From NCBI GenBank assembly GCA_002496565.1, contig DAKJ01000018.1, positions 124,001 through 188,000 on the forward strand: a stretch of 64,000 nucleotides of DNA. The letters are read 5' to 3'. The DNA comes from Methanosarcina sp. UBA289. Its GTDB lineage: Archaea; Halobacteriota; Methanosarcinia; Methanosarcinales; Methanosarcinaceae. The notes below the pieces were generated by a model. It saw nothing but the letters and a program-made list of their open reading frames with translations. It was not told the DNA's origin and did not search any database. Positions 8,455 to 17,920 of the stretch are shown here, in pieces (position 1 is the stretch's first letter; each line of letters starts with the position of its first letter). The position numbers and the translations under genes are program-made.

Positions 8455-9786
8455 ATGTTTCAAAGAGCTTTATTTATATTTGCCCATCAATTGGCAGAAC
8501 CTAAATTTTATCCAACATATAAAAAGCTTGTTGATTCTCAATGGAAACCTTACTCTGAACAAAAAAGGGATCAGGAAAAACAGCTTAAAGAGATGATAAA
8601 TTTCGCATATAAAAATGTCCCCTATTACCATAAATTGTTCAATAATCTGAAATTAGACCCTTCTAACATCAGGACTATTGATGACCTCGAAAAGCTTCCG
8701 ATCCTAACTAAGGATATTATCAAGCAGAACTTAGAAGCTTTCAAGCCAATTAATCTGGACTCAATGAAATATTATCCAAACGCGACAAGCGGATCAACAG
8801 GTACTAATCTTCAATTCCGACTGTTAAAGTATGATCGATTCCTCCATGGTGCCTTGTTATATCGTGGATGGGGCTATGCAGGCTATGAATTGGGGGATAA
8901 GATGGTGTTCCTTGCAGGCTCCTCTCTGGATATTGGATACAAGCCTTTTGTTGTTAAAAGAGCTCATGAGATCTCAAGGAACATCCGGAAGTTCTCTTCA
9001 TTTGATATGGGTATTGAAGATATGCAGCAGTATGCAAAAATTATCAATTCATTTAAACCCAAATTCATAAGAGGCTATGCTTCTTCGATCAACTTGTTTG
9101 CAAATTTTCTCGATGATAACGAGGTTGATATCATTAAACCTCAGGCAGTTTTTTCAACTGCAGAAAAATTAATGCCTAATATGCGGGAAAATATCCAAAA
9201 TGTGTTTGGATGTAAAGTGTATGATGCATATGGATTGAATGATGGAGGTTTAGGTGCCTATGAGTGTTCTGAGCACAGTGGCCTGCACATTGACACGGAA
9301 CGAAGTATCATGGAAGTTGTAGATGATAACTATCAGCAATTGGAAAATGGGGTTGGAGGAATACTGGCAACAAGCCTTCATAATTATGCGATGCCTTTTA
9401 TCAGGTATGATACAGGCGATATCGGTCATATTATCAGTGATAGTTGTGGGTGTGGGCGTGGTTCTAAATTATTAAAAGAAGTTATGGGGAGAACTGCTGA
9501 TTTTCTGTTAACTCCTGAGGGAAAATATGTACACGGATATTTTCTTCTATATTGTGTGGAAGATGGAAAAGGTATAAAGGAATTTCAAGTAGTACAAGAA
9601 AAAATTGACAAACTTGTCATTAAGATCGTGCCAGAAAAGGAGTTTAATGAGGCGCATCTAGATGCTATTAGGGAAGTAATCAGAAAGAAGTCTAATGGAT
9701 GGGAAGTAGAATTTAGATATGTTGATAAGATTGAGAGGACTCAGGCTGGGAAGTATAAACTTGTGAGAAGTGAGTTGCAATTATGA
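8455..9786 (+). CDS. CapK-like adenylate-forming enzyme
   Basis: 443 residues of the phenylacetate-CoA ligase/CapK branch of the adenylating superfamily. The P-loop-like ATSGSTGT near residues 107-114, YDAYGLNDGG near 257-266 and RYDTGDIG near 322-329 correspond to the ATP-binding and hinge motifs. CGCGRGS near 334-340 resembles the cysteine-containing loop of this branch. CapK-type genes recur in capsule loci, where they are thought to activate a carboxylic acid for transfer to the glycan, perhaps together with the FemAB-like protein encoded nearby. GAGGAAATGGT precedes the ATG. The end overlaps the next gene by 4 bp (ATGA). Confidence 0.85.
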   Translation: MFQRALFIFAHQLAEPKFYPTYKKLVDSQWKPYSEQKRDQEKQLKEMINFAYKNVPYYHKLFNNLKLDPSNIRTIDDLEKLPILTKDIIKQNLEAFKPINLDSMKYYPNATSGSTGTNLQFRLLKYDRFLHGALLYRGWGYAGYELGDKMVFLAGSSLDIGYKPFVVKRAHEISRNIRKFSSFDMGIEDMQQYAKIINSFKPKFIRGYASSINLFANFLDDNEVDIIKPQAVFSTAEKLMPNMRENIQNVFGCKVYDAYGLNDGGLGAYECSEHSGLHIDTERSIMEVVDDNYQQLENGVGGILATSLHNYAMPFIRYDTGDIGHIISDSCGCGRGSKLLKEVMGRTADFLLTPEGKYVHGYFLLYCVEDGKGIKEFQVVQEKIDKLVIKIVPEKEFNEAHLDAIREVIRKKSNGWEVEFRYVDKIERTQAGKYKLVRSELQL

Positions 9787-10976
9787 AATCTAACAATTTA
9801 CTCGTAATATCCAATGATTTTCCAAATGCTGATAATAAATACGTAAGAGAAATTTTCGTAAAAGAGCAAATCATGTTTCTCAAAGAGTACTTTGAGAATA
9901 TATACGTAGTATCACCAATTGCAATCGGAATGGAATTTCTAAGAAAAACACATTATGAAAATTACAGATTTGAGAATATTCATGTATATTTTCCAAAATA
10001 TTTTAATTGTCCCTTATTTTTTAAATATTGTCGAGATGGCTGGATATATTTTGAAGAGAAAGCTATCCAAAAATTAATTAGAGCAGAAAGTTTACAATTT
10101 GATTTAATTCATGCTCATTTTACATGGCATTCTGGAGCAGTCGCTGTCAAGGTAAAGGAAAAATATAATGTTCCTTTGGTGATCACTGAACATACTTCCC
10201 AAACATTCACTGATGCCATAGAAAAAAAAGAGACTCAGTTCATCCGATCATGGAATTTATGTGATGCAATAATCCGTGTTAGAAAAGGGGACATCCCATT
10301 ATTCGAAAGGGTTGGAATTCCTTTGGATAAGGTGTACTATATTCCAAATGGTTATAGTCATAAATCTTTTTTAAATTTAGATTCACAAAACAGCAGAAAG
10401 CAACTTGGATTGCCTTCGAATATCAAAATAATATTGAATGTTGGGAATTTATATGATGAAGCAAAAGGGCACAAATATCTCATCGAAGCCATGAATATAG
10501 TTATAAAGCAGAGAAAGGATGTACTATGTTTCATAGTGGGAGGAGGAATATTAGAGACTAAGTTAAAAAAGCAAATTCTTTCGACAGGTTTGGAAGACTA
10601 TATAAAGCTAGTTGGTAGCAAGCCATACACTGAAATTCCTTTATGGATGAATGCTTGCGATGTGTTTGTTTTACCGAGTTTAAGTGAAGGAAACCCAACA
10701 GTAATGTTTGAATGTCTGGGTTGTGGAAAGCCCTTTGTCGGCACGAAAGTTGGTGGAGTTCCAGAAATTATCGTATCAGACGACTATGGGCTTCTTAGCG
10801 AACCTGGAGATCCGAATGAATTAGCGAAGAATATTTTGTCCTCGTTAGATACATCTTGGGATACTAAAAAAATTAAAGAATACTCTATTCAGTTTACTTG
10901 GGGCGTCGTAGGCAAGAAAATTTTAAAAGTTTATTCTAAAATCGGCGCTACAAGTCTTCGGTTATGTGTGGACTAA
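9783..10976 (+). CDS. Glycosyltransferase family 4
   Basis: 397 residues, GT-B fold. The N-terminal domain has LLVISNDFPNADNKYVREIF and FDLIHAHFTWHSGAVAV. The C-terminal donor domain has NVGNLYDEAKGHKYLIEAM, the SLSEGNPTVMFECLGCGKP segment with the E-x7-E arrangement, and GTKVGGVPEII. Predicted to transfer a sugar from a nucleotide donor to a lipid-linked or growing surface glycan at the inner membrane face. It is translationally coupled to the CapK-like gene and ends this five-gene run. Confidence 0.9.
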   Translation: MKSNNLLVISNDFPNADNKYVREIFVKEQIMFLKEYFENIYVVSPIAIGMEFLRKTHYENYRFENIHVYFPKYFNCPLFFKYCRDGWIYFEEKAIQKLIRAESLQFDLIHAHFTWHSGAVAVKVKEKYNVPLVITEHTSQTFTDAIEKKETQFIRSWNLCDAIIRVRKGDIPLFERVGIPLDKVYYIPNGYSHKSFLNLDSQNSRKQLGLPSNIKIILNVGNLYDEAKGHKYLIEAMNIVIKQRKDVLCFIVGGGILETKLKKQILSTGLEDYIKLVGSKPYTEIPLWMNACDVFVLPSLSEGNPTVMFECLGCGKPFVGTKVGGVPEIIVSDDYGLLSEPGDPNELAKNILSSLDTSWDTKKIKEYSIQFTWGVVGKKILKVYSKIGATSLRLCVD

Positions 10977-11303
10977 TGCTAAAATGCTCTATTTTCACAA
11001 CAGTTACCCAAAATTATTTTTGAGATGAGGCTAGAATTGTGTCAACTTTTTTTGGCGTTCGAGAGATAGGTTAATTGTTGTCCCGGAATAATACTCAGGA
11101 AAGAAAATTCTTTTACCAGAGACCAATGAGAAGCTCCTTATTTACACCAGTTTCAGGCAATGAAGGTTATTATGAAACCAGGTATACAGTGGAACAGTAG
11201 TTAACAACGAAATTTGGATATTAAGCAAATTTTACTGAAAATTAGGCATACTACTCTAATGAATTGATTCTGATCATTTAATAAACGATAAGGGGAATTT
11301 TTG
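10977..11303. other. Intergenic gap without recognised features
   Basis: 327 bp between the GT4 gene and the membrane-protein gene. I see no gene, repeat or strong hairpin. AAGGGG at 11290-11295 is the ribosome binding site of the next gene. Confidence 0.6.
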
Positions 11304-13277
11304 ATGTTATTTATAGAGATCGCGCCAATAATCATATTATTGACTTTGATTATTTCGGCATTAATTGCGGTCAAAATTAAAATTTCAAGCTTCTCCACTA
11401 TTGATGTAATTTTTGCGATTCTTGGGACGATATTAGGACTAATAATAACCTTCTTGAATTTGATCTATAGCAATAATTACCTTATCACAATAGGACCTCT
11501 TGTTACAATTGCATCTCTTCTGCATCTAAAATATCGAAGCAAATTGTTAGCCAATAGCATAGACCTAAATATGTACCTTAATAATCGGGCACTGAAAATT
11601 ATCCAAACTATTTACTGGGTTTGTATTTTAATAGCATTAATAAGCTACTATCAAGCAAAACCCTACCACCGTCCTGCAATATTCTTTTTCAGTATATCAC
11701 TCGCTGTCAGTTCATTAGGACTGGAAATTCTGTCGCGCACCTATGAAAAAGACATTCAACTCTATGCTTTGATTTCGAAAATACTTATACTATCACTTAT
11801 TCTTAGATTCAGTGCTTATTTTATATCACCCTATCCGGTTGGTTCCGATCCATGGAGACACGCAGATTTGATAAAAGGAATCTCCATTTACGGGACTATT
11901 TATTTACCCCAGATAAGTGAATATTATAGTAATTATCCTTTGATGCACCTCTATGCATCCATCTCAGGCCTTATTGGAAACCTGACTACAAAAGATGCAA
12001 TGTTTATCATAGGAATGGTTCTTACAATTAGTACTATTTTTATATATATAATTGTTAAAAAAATTACAAATAGTATTCCTCTTGCATTGTTTTCAATGTT
12101 ACTCATAAATTTTTCAGATTTCCATATCCAATGGAGCATTCAAATAATAGCTATGAGTTTTGGAATTGCAATATACGCGATGACAATCTATCTTTTAATT
12201 GAGCAAAATGAGAAAATAACCCCAATATATAAAATATTAACAATTTTAGCTATATGTATCATAACTTGGACTCATACAGTGTCATCATTTATTTGTATAG
12301 TATCACTAATTTCGTTATACATAGGATCTTTCATTTATGAGCGTTTATATGCAAATAAATGCAATTATGCCAAACTAAGAGTAAATACTACTCTTTTTAC
12401 ATTTTTTTTATTAATATTGACCTGTCACTGGACGGATCCAAAATATCCTTTTTTAAAAGGAATAACAACAGTACTGATCAACTCATTATCAATGGACGCT
12501 GATTTCTTGGGAAGGGGACCAGTCTCGAATGTAGGAGACTCCTGGTTCTCGATCCTTGATATCCTTGGTTTTCTTATTTTGATCTTTTTTGGAGTTATTG
12601 GAAGCCTGCACAGTTTATCAAAAGAACATCAAACTAAAACTAAAGTCTCTTTAATCTTCATGCTTGTTGTACTCTTTTCAATCTTTTTTATATTTCCTGT
12701 GATGGGGATCCGTAATATATTACCATATAGATGGCCGGCTTTTATATACACGACTTTTGTATTGTTTTCCGGAATTGGAATATTCAAAATTAGCACCATT
12801 TTTAAATATAGACATCACAAAGTTGTTTTTATCTCGATGCTGCTAATACTATTTTCATTTTTCATGATAACGAACTCTGTTACAGATATGGATTCACCCG
12901 TTTACGGAAAAAATCTCAACCAAAAAATGATTTGGACTGAATCTGAAATGGAAATGTTTGCAAATATTAATAGTTCTTCCGATGATATCATTGTCTCAGA
13001 TTTACAGACAACTGAGAATATATTCATAACATACTTGAAGAGAGATAACGTAGCGACGTATTTACTAACCCCGAGAGGAGTTTTAGATTGGGAGTATATG
13101 GGAAACAAAGTATTAACTTGGAGAAAAACAAGTTTAAACAGACCTGTGCAGGTTAAACCTTATGAAAGTCCAGATATGCTACTTGGATCTGATTTTAAAC
13201 ATAAACTCGACAATAACTATCATGCGATATATAACAGTGGAGAAGCTAAAGAGTACTTAGGAGTTAATAATAGATAA
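11304..13277 (+). CDS. Large multi-pass membrane protein, GT-C-like
   Basis: 657 residues with a dozen or more hydrophobic segments and a soluble C-terminal tail from about residue 545. After the fifth or sixth segment comes YPVGSDPWRHADLIKG, an acidic loop resembling the catalytic Asp loop of GT-C enzymes such as STT3/AglB, and then YSNYPLMHLYASISG. GT-C proteins use lipid-phosphate sugars on the outer membrane face. I therefore suggest a transferase or polymerase step in the surface-glycan pathway, but the family is not recognised with certainty. The start is the ATG at 11304 behind AAGGGG; the preceding TTG is less likely. Confidence 0.65.
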   Translation: MLFIEIAPIIILLTLIISALIAVKIKISSFSTIDVIFAILGTILGLIITFLNLIYSNNYLITIGPLVTIASLLHLKYRSKLLANSIDLNMYLNNRALKIIQTIYWVCILIALISYYQAKPYHRPAIFFFSISLAVSSLGLEILSRTYEKDIQLYALISKILILSLILRFSAYFISPYPVGSDPWRHADLIKGISIYGTIYLPQISEYYSNYPLMHLYASISGLIGNLTTKDAMFIIGMVLTISTIFIYIIVKKITNSIPLALFSMLLINFSDFHIQWSIQIIAMSFGIAIYAMTIYLLIEQNEKITPIYKILTILAICIITWTHTVSSFICIVSLISLYIGSFIYERLYANKCNYAKLRVNTTLFTFFLLILTCHWTDPKYPFLKGITTVLINSLSMDADFLGRGPVSNVGDSWFSILDILGFLILIFFGVIGSLHSLSKEHQTKTKVSLIFMLVVLFSIFFIFPVMGIRNILPYRWPAFIYTTFVLFSGIGIFKISTIFKYRHHKVVFISMLLILFSFFMITNSVTDMDSPVYGKNLNQKMIWTESEMEMFANINSSSDDIIVSDLQTTENIFITYLKRDNVATYLLTPRGVLDWEYMGNKVLTWRKTSLNRPVQVKPYESPDMLLGSDFKHKLDNNYHAIYNSGEAKEYLGVNNR

Positions 13278-13529
13278 ATTTCAACAGATATAGTTTTTAG
13301 AGCTGACTTCGTGTAGCATCAACGTAGATTTAGTATTTTCATTATTCAATATATAAATAATTGATAAGTTGAGATACTAAAAGATACACGAACTTTTTGG
13401 TTAAAATCACAAAGAAGTTATCTGTTAATTAATCTCTTGCATGAATGCTATCTATAACAGATACACTAACGTTATATTTTATATTATTTTTATGATCTGT
13501 TGTAAAAACGGAAAAATTCTTTAGATTCC

Positions 13530-14849
13530 TCATTTAACCAAAGGTGTATGGTAGGACTTAATATTACTGTCAGGTATTCCCAAGTATTTTTTAGACGTAT
13601 ATTTATTTACAAAATACATATTTGTCAAAGTTGTGAACACCAATGAAGCAGATGTGGCACATGCAGCTCCAATAAGGCCAAATTTTGAAATTAATATAAC
13701 ATTCAGGATTGTATTCAATCCTGCACATATGACACTTATCTTAAATATAATCTGAACTTTTCCAATACTTGCAAGACAAGTTCCTATAGATACATACGCT
13801 GCATAGATAGAATATCCTATTAACAGTATCAACAAAGGAGGATATGCAGGAATAAACTCATCTGTGAATATTATTCTGATTAAAGTCTTACCAAAAATAA
13901 TCATTATTAAATCGATAAATAATATAATAAAGACAACTTTGGTCACTGTTTCTTTTATTAGACTCCTTATGCTCTCGATATCTCTTTTTCCGTAAAATGT
14001 CGCGATCAAAGGTGTTGTTACTCTCTGAATTGCATCTGGAATTAGCGTTAATCCTTGGATAAATATGATAGCAACCGCATAATATCCAACATCTGTTGCA
14101 TTCATAAAATAACCAATCATTAAGCTGTCAATCTCTGTGCTAATAATTCCGATGGAGTTTGTAAGGACAACATAGAATCCAAACAAAGAAAACTCTTTGA
14201 GAATCTTATTCGCAAACTTTTGAGTTACCTTGAGGTAATTTCGGATAAATATAGGAGAGACCAAACCCACCAGTATTGTGGGAATAACAAAGCCAAGTAC
14301 TGCACCCCTAACATTCATATCCAGTGAATGTACAAAAAAGACGGTAAAAATGAGTATAGATATACTCTGGGTAATGTTCATAATGGCGTACCGTTTCATA
14401 TCCATCAGGCCATTTAAACTCCCGATGACAGCTTTCTGAACGGCTATAAATGGAAAGCAGAGTGCTGTAAATTTTAAAAGATTTATCATAGAAGGATTGT
14501 GGAAGAATAGAGTAGAGATTATATTGGACAAAATGTATAAAAATAAGCCCATAACAGATCCGCTTACTATGGATCCAAGAATTCCTGCTGAAATAAATTC
14601 TTTTATCTCTGAAAGGTTATCGCGATATTCAGCAATGTATTTGGTTAGAGCTGAACCAATCCCGAATCCTGCAAACTGCATGCCAAGCATGTAAATAGTA
14701 AAGATCAATGTATAAATACCAAGTCCTGATGGCCCTATCTCCTTACCAAGCATAATTCTTAGCATTAGATGTATAAAAGAAGCTGTGATAAGACTGATGA
14801 GCGACCACTGAAAATTCTTCATGGTTTTATTTAATTTCAGCTGGAACAT
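13530..14849 (-). CDS. Polysaccharide flippase (Wzx/MOP superfamily)
   Basis: 439 residues with about 12 membrane segments and the MOP-superfamily pattern: RIMLGKEIGPSGLGIYTLIF at the N terminus, GIGSALTKYIAEY, then GYYAVAIIFIQGLTLIPDAI in the middle and GLIGAACATSASLVFTTLTN near the end. Such proteins move lipid-linked oligosaccharide repeat units across the cytoplasmic membrane. It is convergent with the GT-C-like gene and is the natural export step for the island. The 250-bp gap 13278-13529 between them holds nothing I recognise. Confidence 0.9.
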   Translation of the reverse strand: MFQLKLNKTMKNFQWSLISLITASFIHLMLRIMLGKEIGPSGLGIYTLIFTIYMLGMQFAGFGIGSALTKYIAEYRDNLSEIKEFISAGILGSIVSGSVMGLFLYILSNIISTLFFHNPSMINLLKFTALCFPFIAVQKAVIGSLNGLMDMKRYAIMNITQSISILIFTVFFVHSLDMNVRGAVLGFVIPTILVGLVSPIFIRNYLKVTQKFANKILKEFSLFGFYVVLTNSIGIISTEIDSLMIGYFMNATDVGYYAVAIIFIQGLTLIPDAIQRVTTPLIATFYGKRDIESIRSLIKETVTKVVFIILFIDLIMIIFGKTLIRIIFTDEFIPAYPPLLILLIGYSIYAAYVSIGTCLASIGKVQIIFKISVICAGLNTILNVILISKFGLIGAACATSASLVFTTLTNMYFVNKYTSKKYLGIPDSNIKSYHTPLVK

Positions 14850-15077
14850 AGATTTAACCTTGAAAAGTTAAAAAATAATCCTTTGAAAGTTTATACATAT
14901 AATCGCTCAACGGGTAAAAAAACTTAACTCTGTTGGTTCAACTATTTTCCCTTATTATAGATGCTTCTTATGGAGGTCATAGTTTTATTGAAGAATAATT
15001 ATTTCAACCCACATAAAACAACAAATATCCAAAAACAGTTTTCAGGCTTTCTTCTTCCGTGAGTTAATTTTGTAATG

Positions 15078-15320
15078 TCAAGTAAAAAAACTACAGATAA
15101 CTATCCAACCAAAGGATAAATACAATGGAAAAATTCCCATATTTAAAGAGCTTTTTAGAAACTCCTGCCAGAGATTTGACTCTGAAAGCACGTATTTAAA
15201 ACTTAGAAGTAAACCCAACTCGACTAAAGCTAAATAATAATATTCAGGAAGATAACATTTAGTGCCTATTAATGTTGTACTATATGACGATGTATTGTAT
15301 GATATTATGGTTGTATGCAT
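15078..15320 (-). CDS. Possible small membrane protein, 80 aa
   Basis: An open frame with two hydrophobic stretches (YYLALVELGLLLSFKYVL and MGIFPLYLSFGWIVICSFF), weakly preceded by GGGATC near its ATG and by a TATAAA-like box. The composition looks like a membrane protein or the remnant of one. I do not recognise a family and codon bias is uninformative at this length. The surrounding 14850-15440 stretch has no other coding potential. Confidence 0.3.
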   Translation of the reverse strand: MHTTIISYNTSSYSTTLIGTKCYLPEYYYLALVELGLLLSFKYVLSESNLWQEFLKSSLNMGIFPLYLSFGWIVICSFFT

Positions 15321-15440
15321 CAGATCCCAGCTTTATAAATAAAAATTTATTGAATTATAAACTTTTAACGTTACTTCTTTTGATTTTATTAATCATTAGT
15401 TGACTTCCAGAGCACTTATTTTTTCAAATTTAAGACCATA

Positions 15441-16310
15441 TTAGAATAAAACAAACTCAGACTTTATATGTGGGATGATTCCGAAGGCAAATATATTTAT
15501 GAAGCCATGCGTCATTGCAATAAGAGGAAGACTTCTTGTTTTTTGGAACAAATATCCAATTAAAAGTCCTACAAAAAAGGCGTAGAAAATTTTATATAGA
15601 TTTCCGCAACCGGAGTTCATGAGTCCGAAGATTAAGCTTGCAAAGATCAGACCACTCCAAGATCCATAGATTTCCTCAAGTCTTGTCTGGAGGATCGACC
15701 TGAATATGATTTCTTCTATAACTCCGACAAAGAGGATCATTACGATTGTGAGTTTTAAGATATTTATAATAGAAAGATCTGGGATAAGCTGAGTTGCCGG
15801 TATGATAGAGTATTCTATCTGTCCTAAAATGAGGCCAATGAAAATCGAGAGTAAGAAATAACATATTATTTTTTTGGATTTCAGTCCTAGTTGATTATAT
15901 GTAAATTTCTGATTAATTGCAAGAATGGTTATAGGAATTATCATTGAAGCATAAATAAATACAAAGGAGAGAAGGATGACTTCAGAGAAGACAGGTATTG
16001 AGAAGTTAATAAAACGAAGGATTGGAAGTAGCAACAAAGCTTGACAGACATTGCAGATTTCTTGATCTTTTAAGAATATGGAAATAAGAGATAAAACTGC
16101 TAGTATACCCGCATATAAAAATAGCGCATCTTCAATTTTTCCATAGTAAATCAAAAGTTCTGGAAGGAAGATTAGAAGAAGGATAATACTTGTAAAAGCT
16201 TTTTTTCTCAGAAATATTGATTTTTTCGGATTTTTTACTTCTGGGTTTTCTACTAATTTTTTAAAAAATTTGACTTCTTCGATACAGGTTGTCAAATTTA
16301 GCTTCTCCAT
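15441..16310 (-). CDS. CPBP-family membrane protein with altered motif 2
   Basis: 289 residues, about seven membrane segments. It belongs to the CPBP/Abi (Rce1-like) intramembrane protease family. Motif 1 is intact (EEIIFR, 199-204) and so is motif 3 (HGFIN, 268-272), but the motif-2 FxxxH reads FGLMN (228-232), with Asn232 (codon AAC at 15615-15617) where the catalytic or metal-binding His is expected. Active family members cleave CaaX-type or peptide substrates in the membrane. This one may be inactive or act as a binding protein. It sits beside the surface island and has no co-directional partner close by. Confidence 0.82.
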   Translation of the reverse strand: MEKLNLTTCIEEVKFFKKLVENPEVKNPKKSIFLRKKAFTSIILLLIFLPELLIYYGKIEDALFLYAGILAVLSLISIFLKDQEICNVCQALLLLPILRFINFSIPVFSEVILLSFVFIYASMIIPITILAINQKFTYNQLGLKSKKIICYFLLSIFIGLILGQIEYSIIPATQLIPDLSIINILKLTIVMILFVGVIEEIIFRSILQTRLEEIYGSWSGLIFASLIFGLMNSGCGNLYKIFYAFFVGLLIGYLFQKTRSLPLIAMTHGFINIFAFGIIPHIKSEFVLF

Positions 16311-17054
16311 AATTTCACCTTAAAGTTAAATGCCCAGATATAAAAGTACATATTACTCTACAAAGGGAATTTTTTGATCTCATTCTTTAAATATCAGAAA
16401 ACGATAGACGTATTACTGCAAATAAATTAGTATTCAGTTATACATTTACTAAATTTAGATTTTTAGTTATCTGGTGCTCTTATGTTTAGGTACTATTCCA
16501 ATAACTCCTACAACTTTTTATACTTTTTGCTTCTGTTGTAGGTTGTGGACACCTACCTTGCAGGAATTACCTATGATTTTGAGAATCTTTGTGTTATCTC
16601 ACGTTCTAGGCTTCTCTTAACACATAAGTACTTGAAAAAGGAAGTTTTCGGACTCTCTTCGTGATAGCTCTCTTTAAAATCAGAGTCCTATTTCGGATAT
16701 TAGAATAGAATTTATTTGATTGCATGAAAGAAACTACCTAGAATAATTAGATTACTTATATTTCATACATGAGAGTATTTAATATCAGTTAAGAGACTAT
16801 GTCACTCTTTCCTAAATAAATAAGAGCCAATTAAGTGATGTAGCAAAAATTAGTATGCAATAAGAACAGTGTCTTCTCTGATTAGATTTTGAAAACCTTC
16901 AGATTTTCAACCTATTCAGTTTTTACTATAAGTAAATCAGAATATACCAAAGCAAGATTCAAAGCCTTGGTTACTTCATTCTTTTCGCGGTTTCAGTAAA
17001 ACAGATAAATAATTAGAAAATTATCAACTAAAAACGGATAACAATAAATGTGGC
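16311..17054. other. 744-bp non-coding gap with overlapping hairpins
   Basis: No gene is supported. CCTACAAC (16507-16514) can pair perfectly with GTTGTAGG (16535-16542), while GTAGGT (16538-16543) can instead pair with ACCTAC (16551-16556). The two helices share bases and cannot form together. The stretch lies upstream of the CPBP gene on the minus strand. Confidence 0.4.
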
Positions 17055-17357
17055 TCAGTAGTTTTCAAGCACGGAGCCGACAATATTTTTATAATTTTCT
17101 TTAAGGGAATAGACGTTGTGATCTCCAGTGACATTTATGCTCAGAATCCCGAGCCTTGTGTTCATAAGCCCGACCATAGCCGAGACTCCACGGTAGCTTA
17201 CTTCAAAATTTCCTTTATCCAGGTAATCGTAAACTTCACCGGTGGTGAACTTGTCTCCGGTCAGGAAGAGATTGAGCACAACCTTGCGTATCCCGTTTTC
17301 ATCCCTGCCGAGATACTTAATCAATCTCGCTCTTACCCTTTCTTCCGCAGTTTGCAG
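17055..17357 (-). CDS. DUF2551 family protein
   Basis: About 100 residues, matching the methanogen-specific DUF2551 family (YLGRDENGIRKVVLNLFL, FTTGEVYDYLDKGNFEVSY, RGVSAMVGLMNTRLGILSI, GDHNVYSLKENY). The predicted fold is a winged-helix-like small domain; the function is not known. The first conventional start in frame is a TTG at 17324, which would cut the conserved N-terminal helix and has no ribosome binding site. A CTG at 17355-17357 lies seven bases after GAGGTG and restores an N terminus reading QTAEERVRARLIKYL after the initiator, as expected for the family. An in-frame TAA lies just upstream. I therefore favour the CTG start. Confidence 0.85.
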   Translation of the reverse strand: MQTAEERVRARLIKYLGRDENGIRKVVLNLFLTGDKFTTGEVYDYLDKGNFEVSYRGVSAMVGLMNTRLGILSINVTGDHNVYSLKENYKNIVGSVLENY

Positions 17358-17920
17358 TTTCGGACACCTCAGTTAATGATTGAATTATATTGATTTAGCA
17401 TTATATTGCCCACTATTTTTTAGTTATAGAAGACATGCAACCTCATAGTAGGGGCGCTAAGGAACGAATACCCTATATCCTTATCGTTTATATATTTTAG
17501 GATTGCTTTTTTGTATTATTTATATAAAATATAAATTTAATATTAATACAGAGTTTTTAGCACACTGTTATCAGTAAAATAATCCACATTCTTTGCAGAT
17601 TAAAATCCTCTGATCTCAACACCCAAGAAAGTTCGAGAATTGTAAAGTATGTTGAAGAAGTAAGAACTATCCATACTAAATTTAGATATATAAATTTTAG
17701 CATAAATGACAGAGGTGTATCATATAGAAAGCTAGAATTCCACCACACCTGAACTATATTTATCAACTCTAGAGTATTTCTCCGACAAGCTTGAGGTGAA
17801 AGAAGCAGAAGTTATTCTTGATCTTACCCTTCAATCCCTTGTTTAGCCGATTACCAGTAATTAGAAAAGAAGGAATTTTTATACAAAGATGTAACATAAT
17901 GTAAGTGGACTGCATGTGCA
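17358..17920. other. Intergenic gap upstream of the carrier-protein island
   Basis: 563 bp. A 69-codon frame on the minus strand (17557-17766) is hydrophobic and AT-driven with no ribosome binding site, so I do not call it. Nothing else is recognised. Confidence 0.5.

Noticed and set aside
17557..17766. 69-residue minus-strand reading frame
   Set aside because: Hydrophobic translation of AT-rich DNA, no ribosome binding site, no neighbours.
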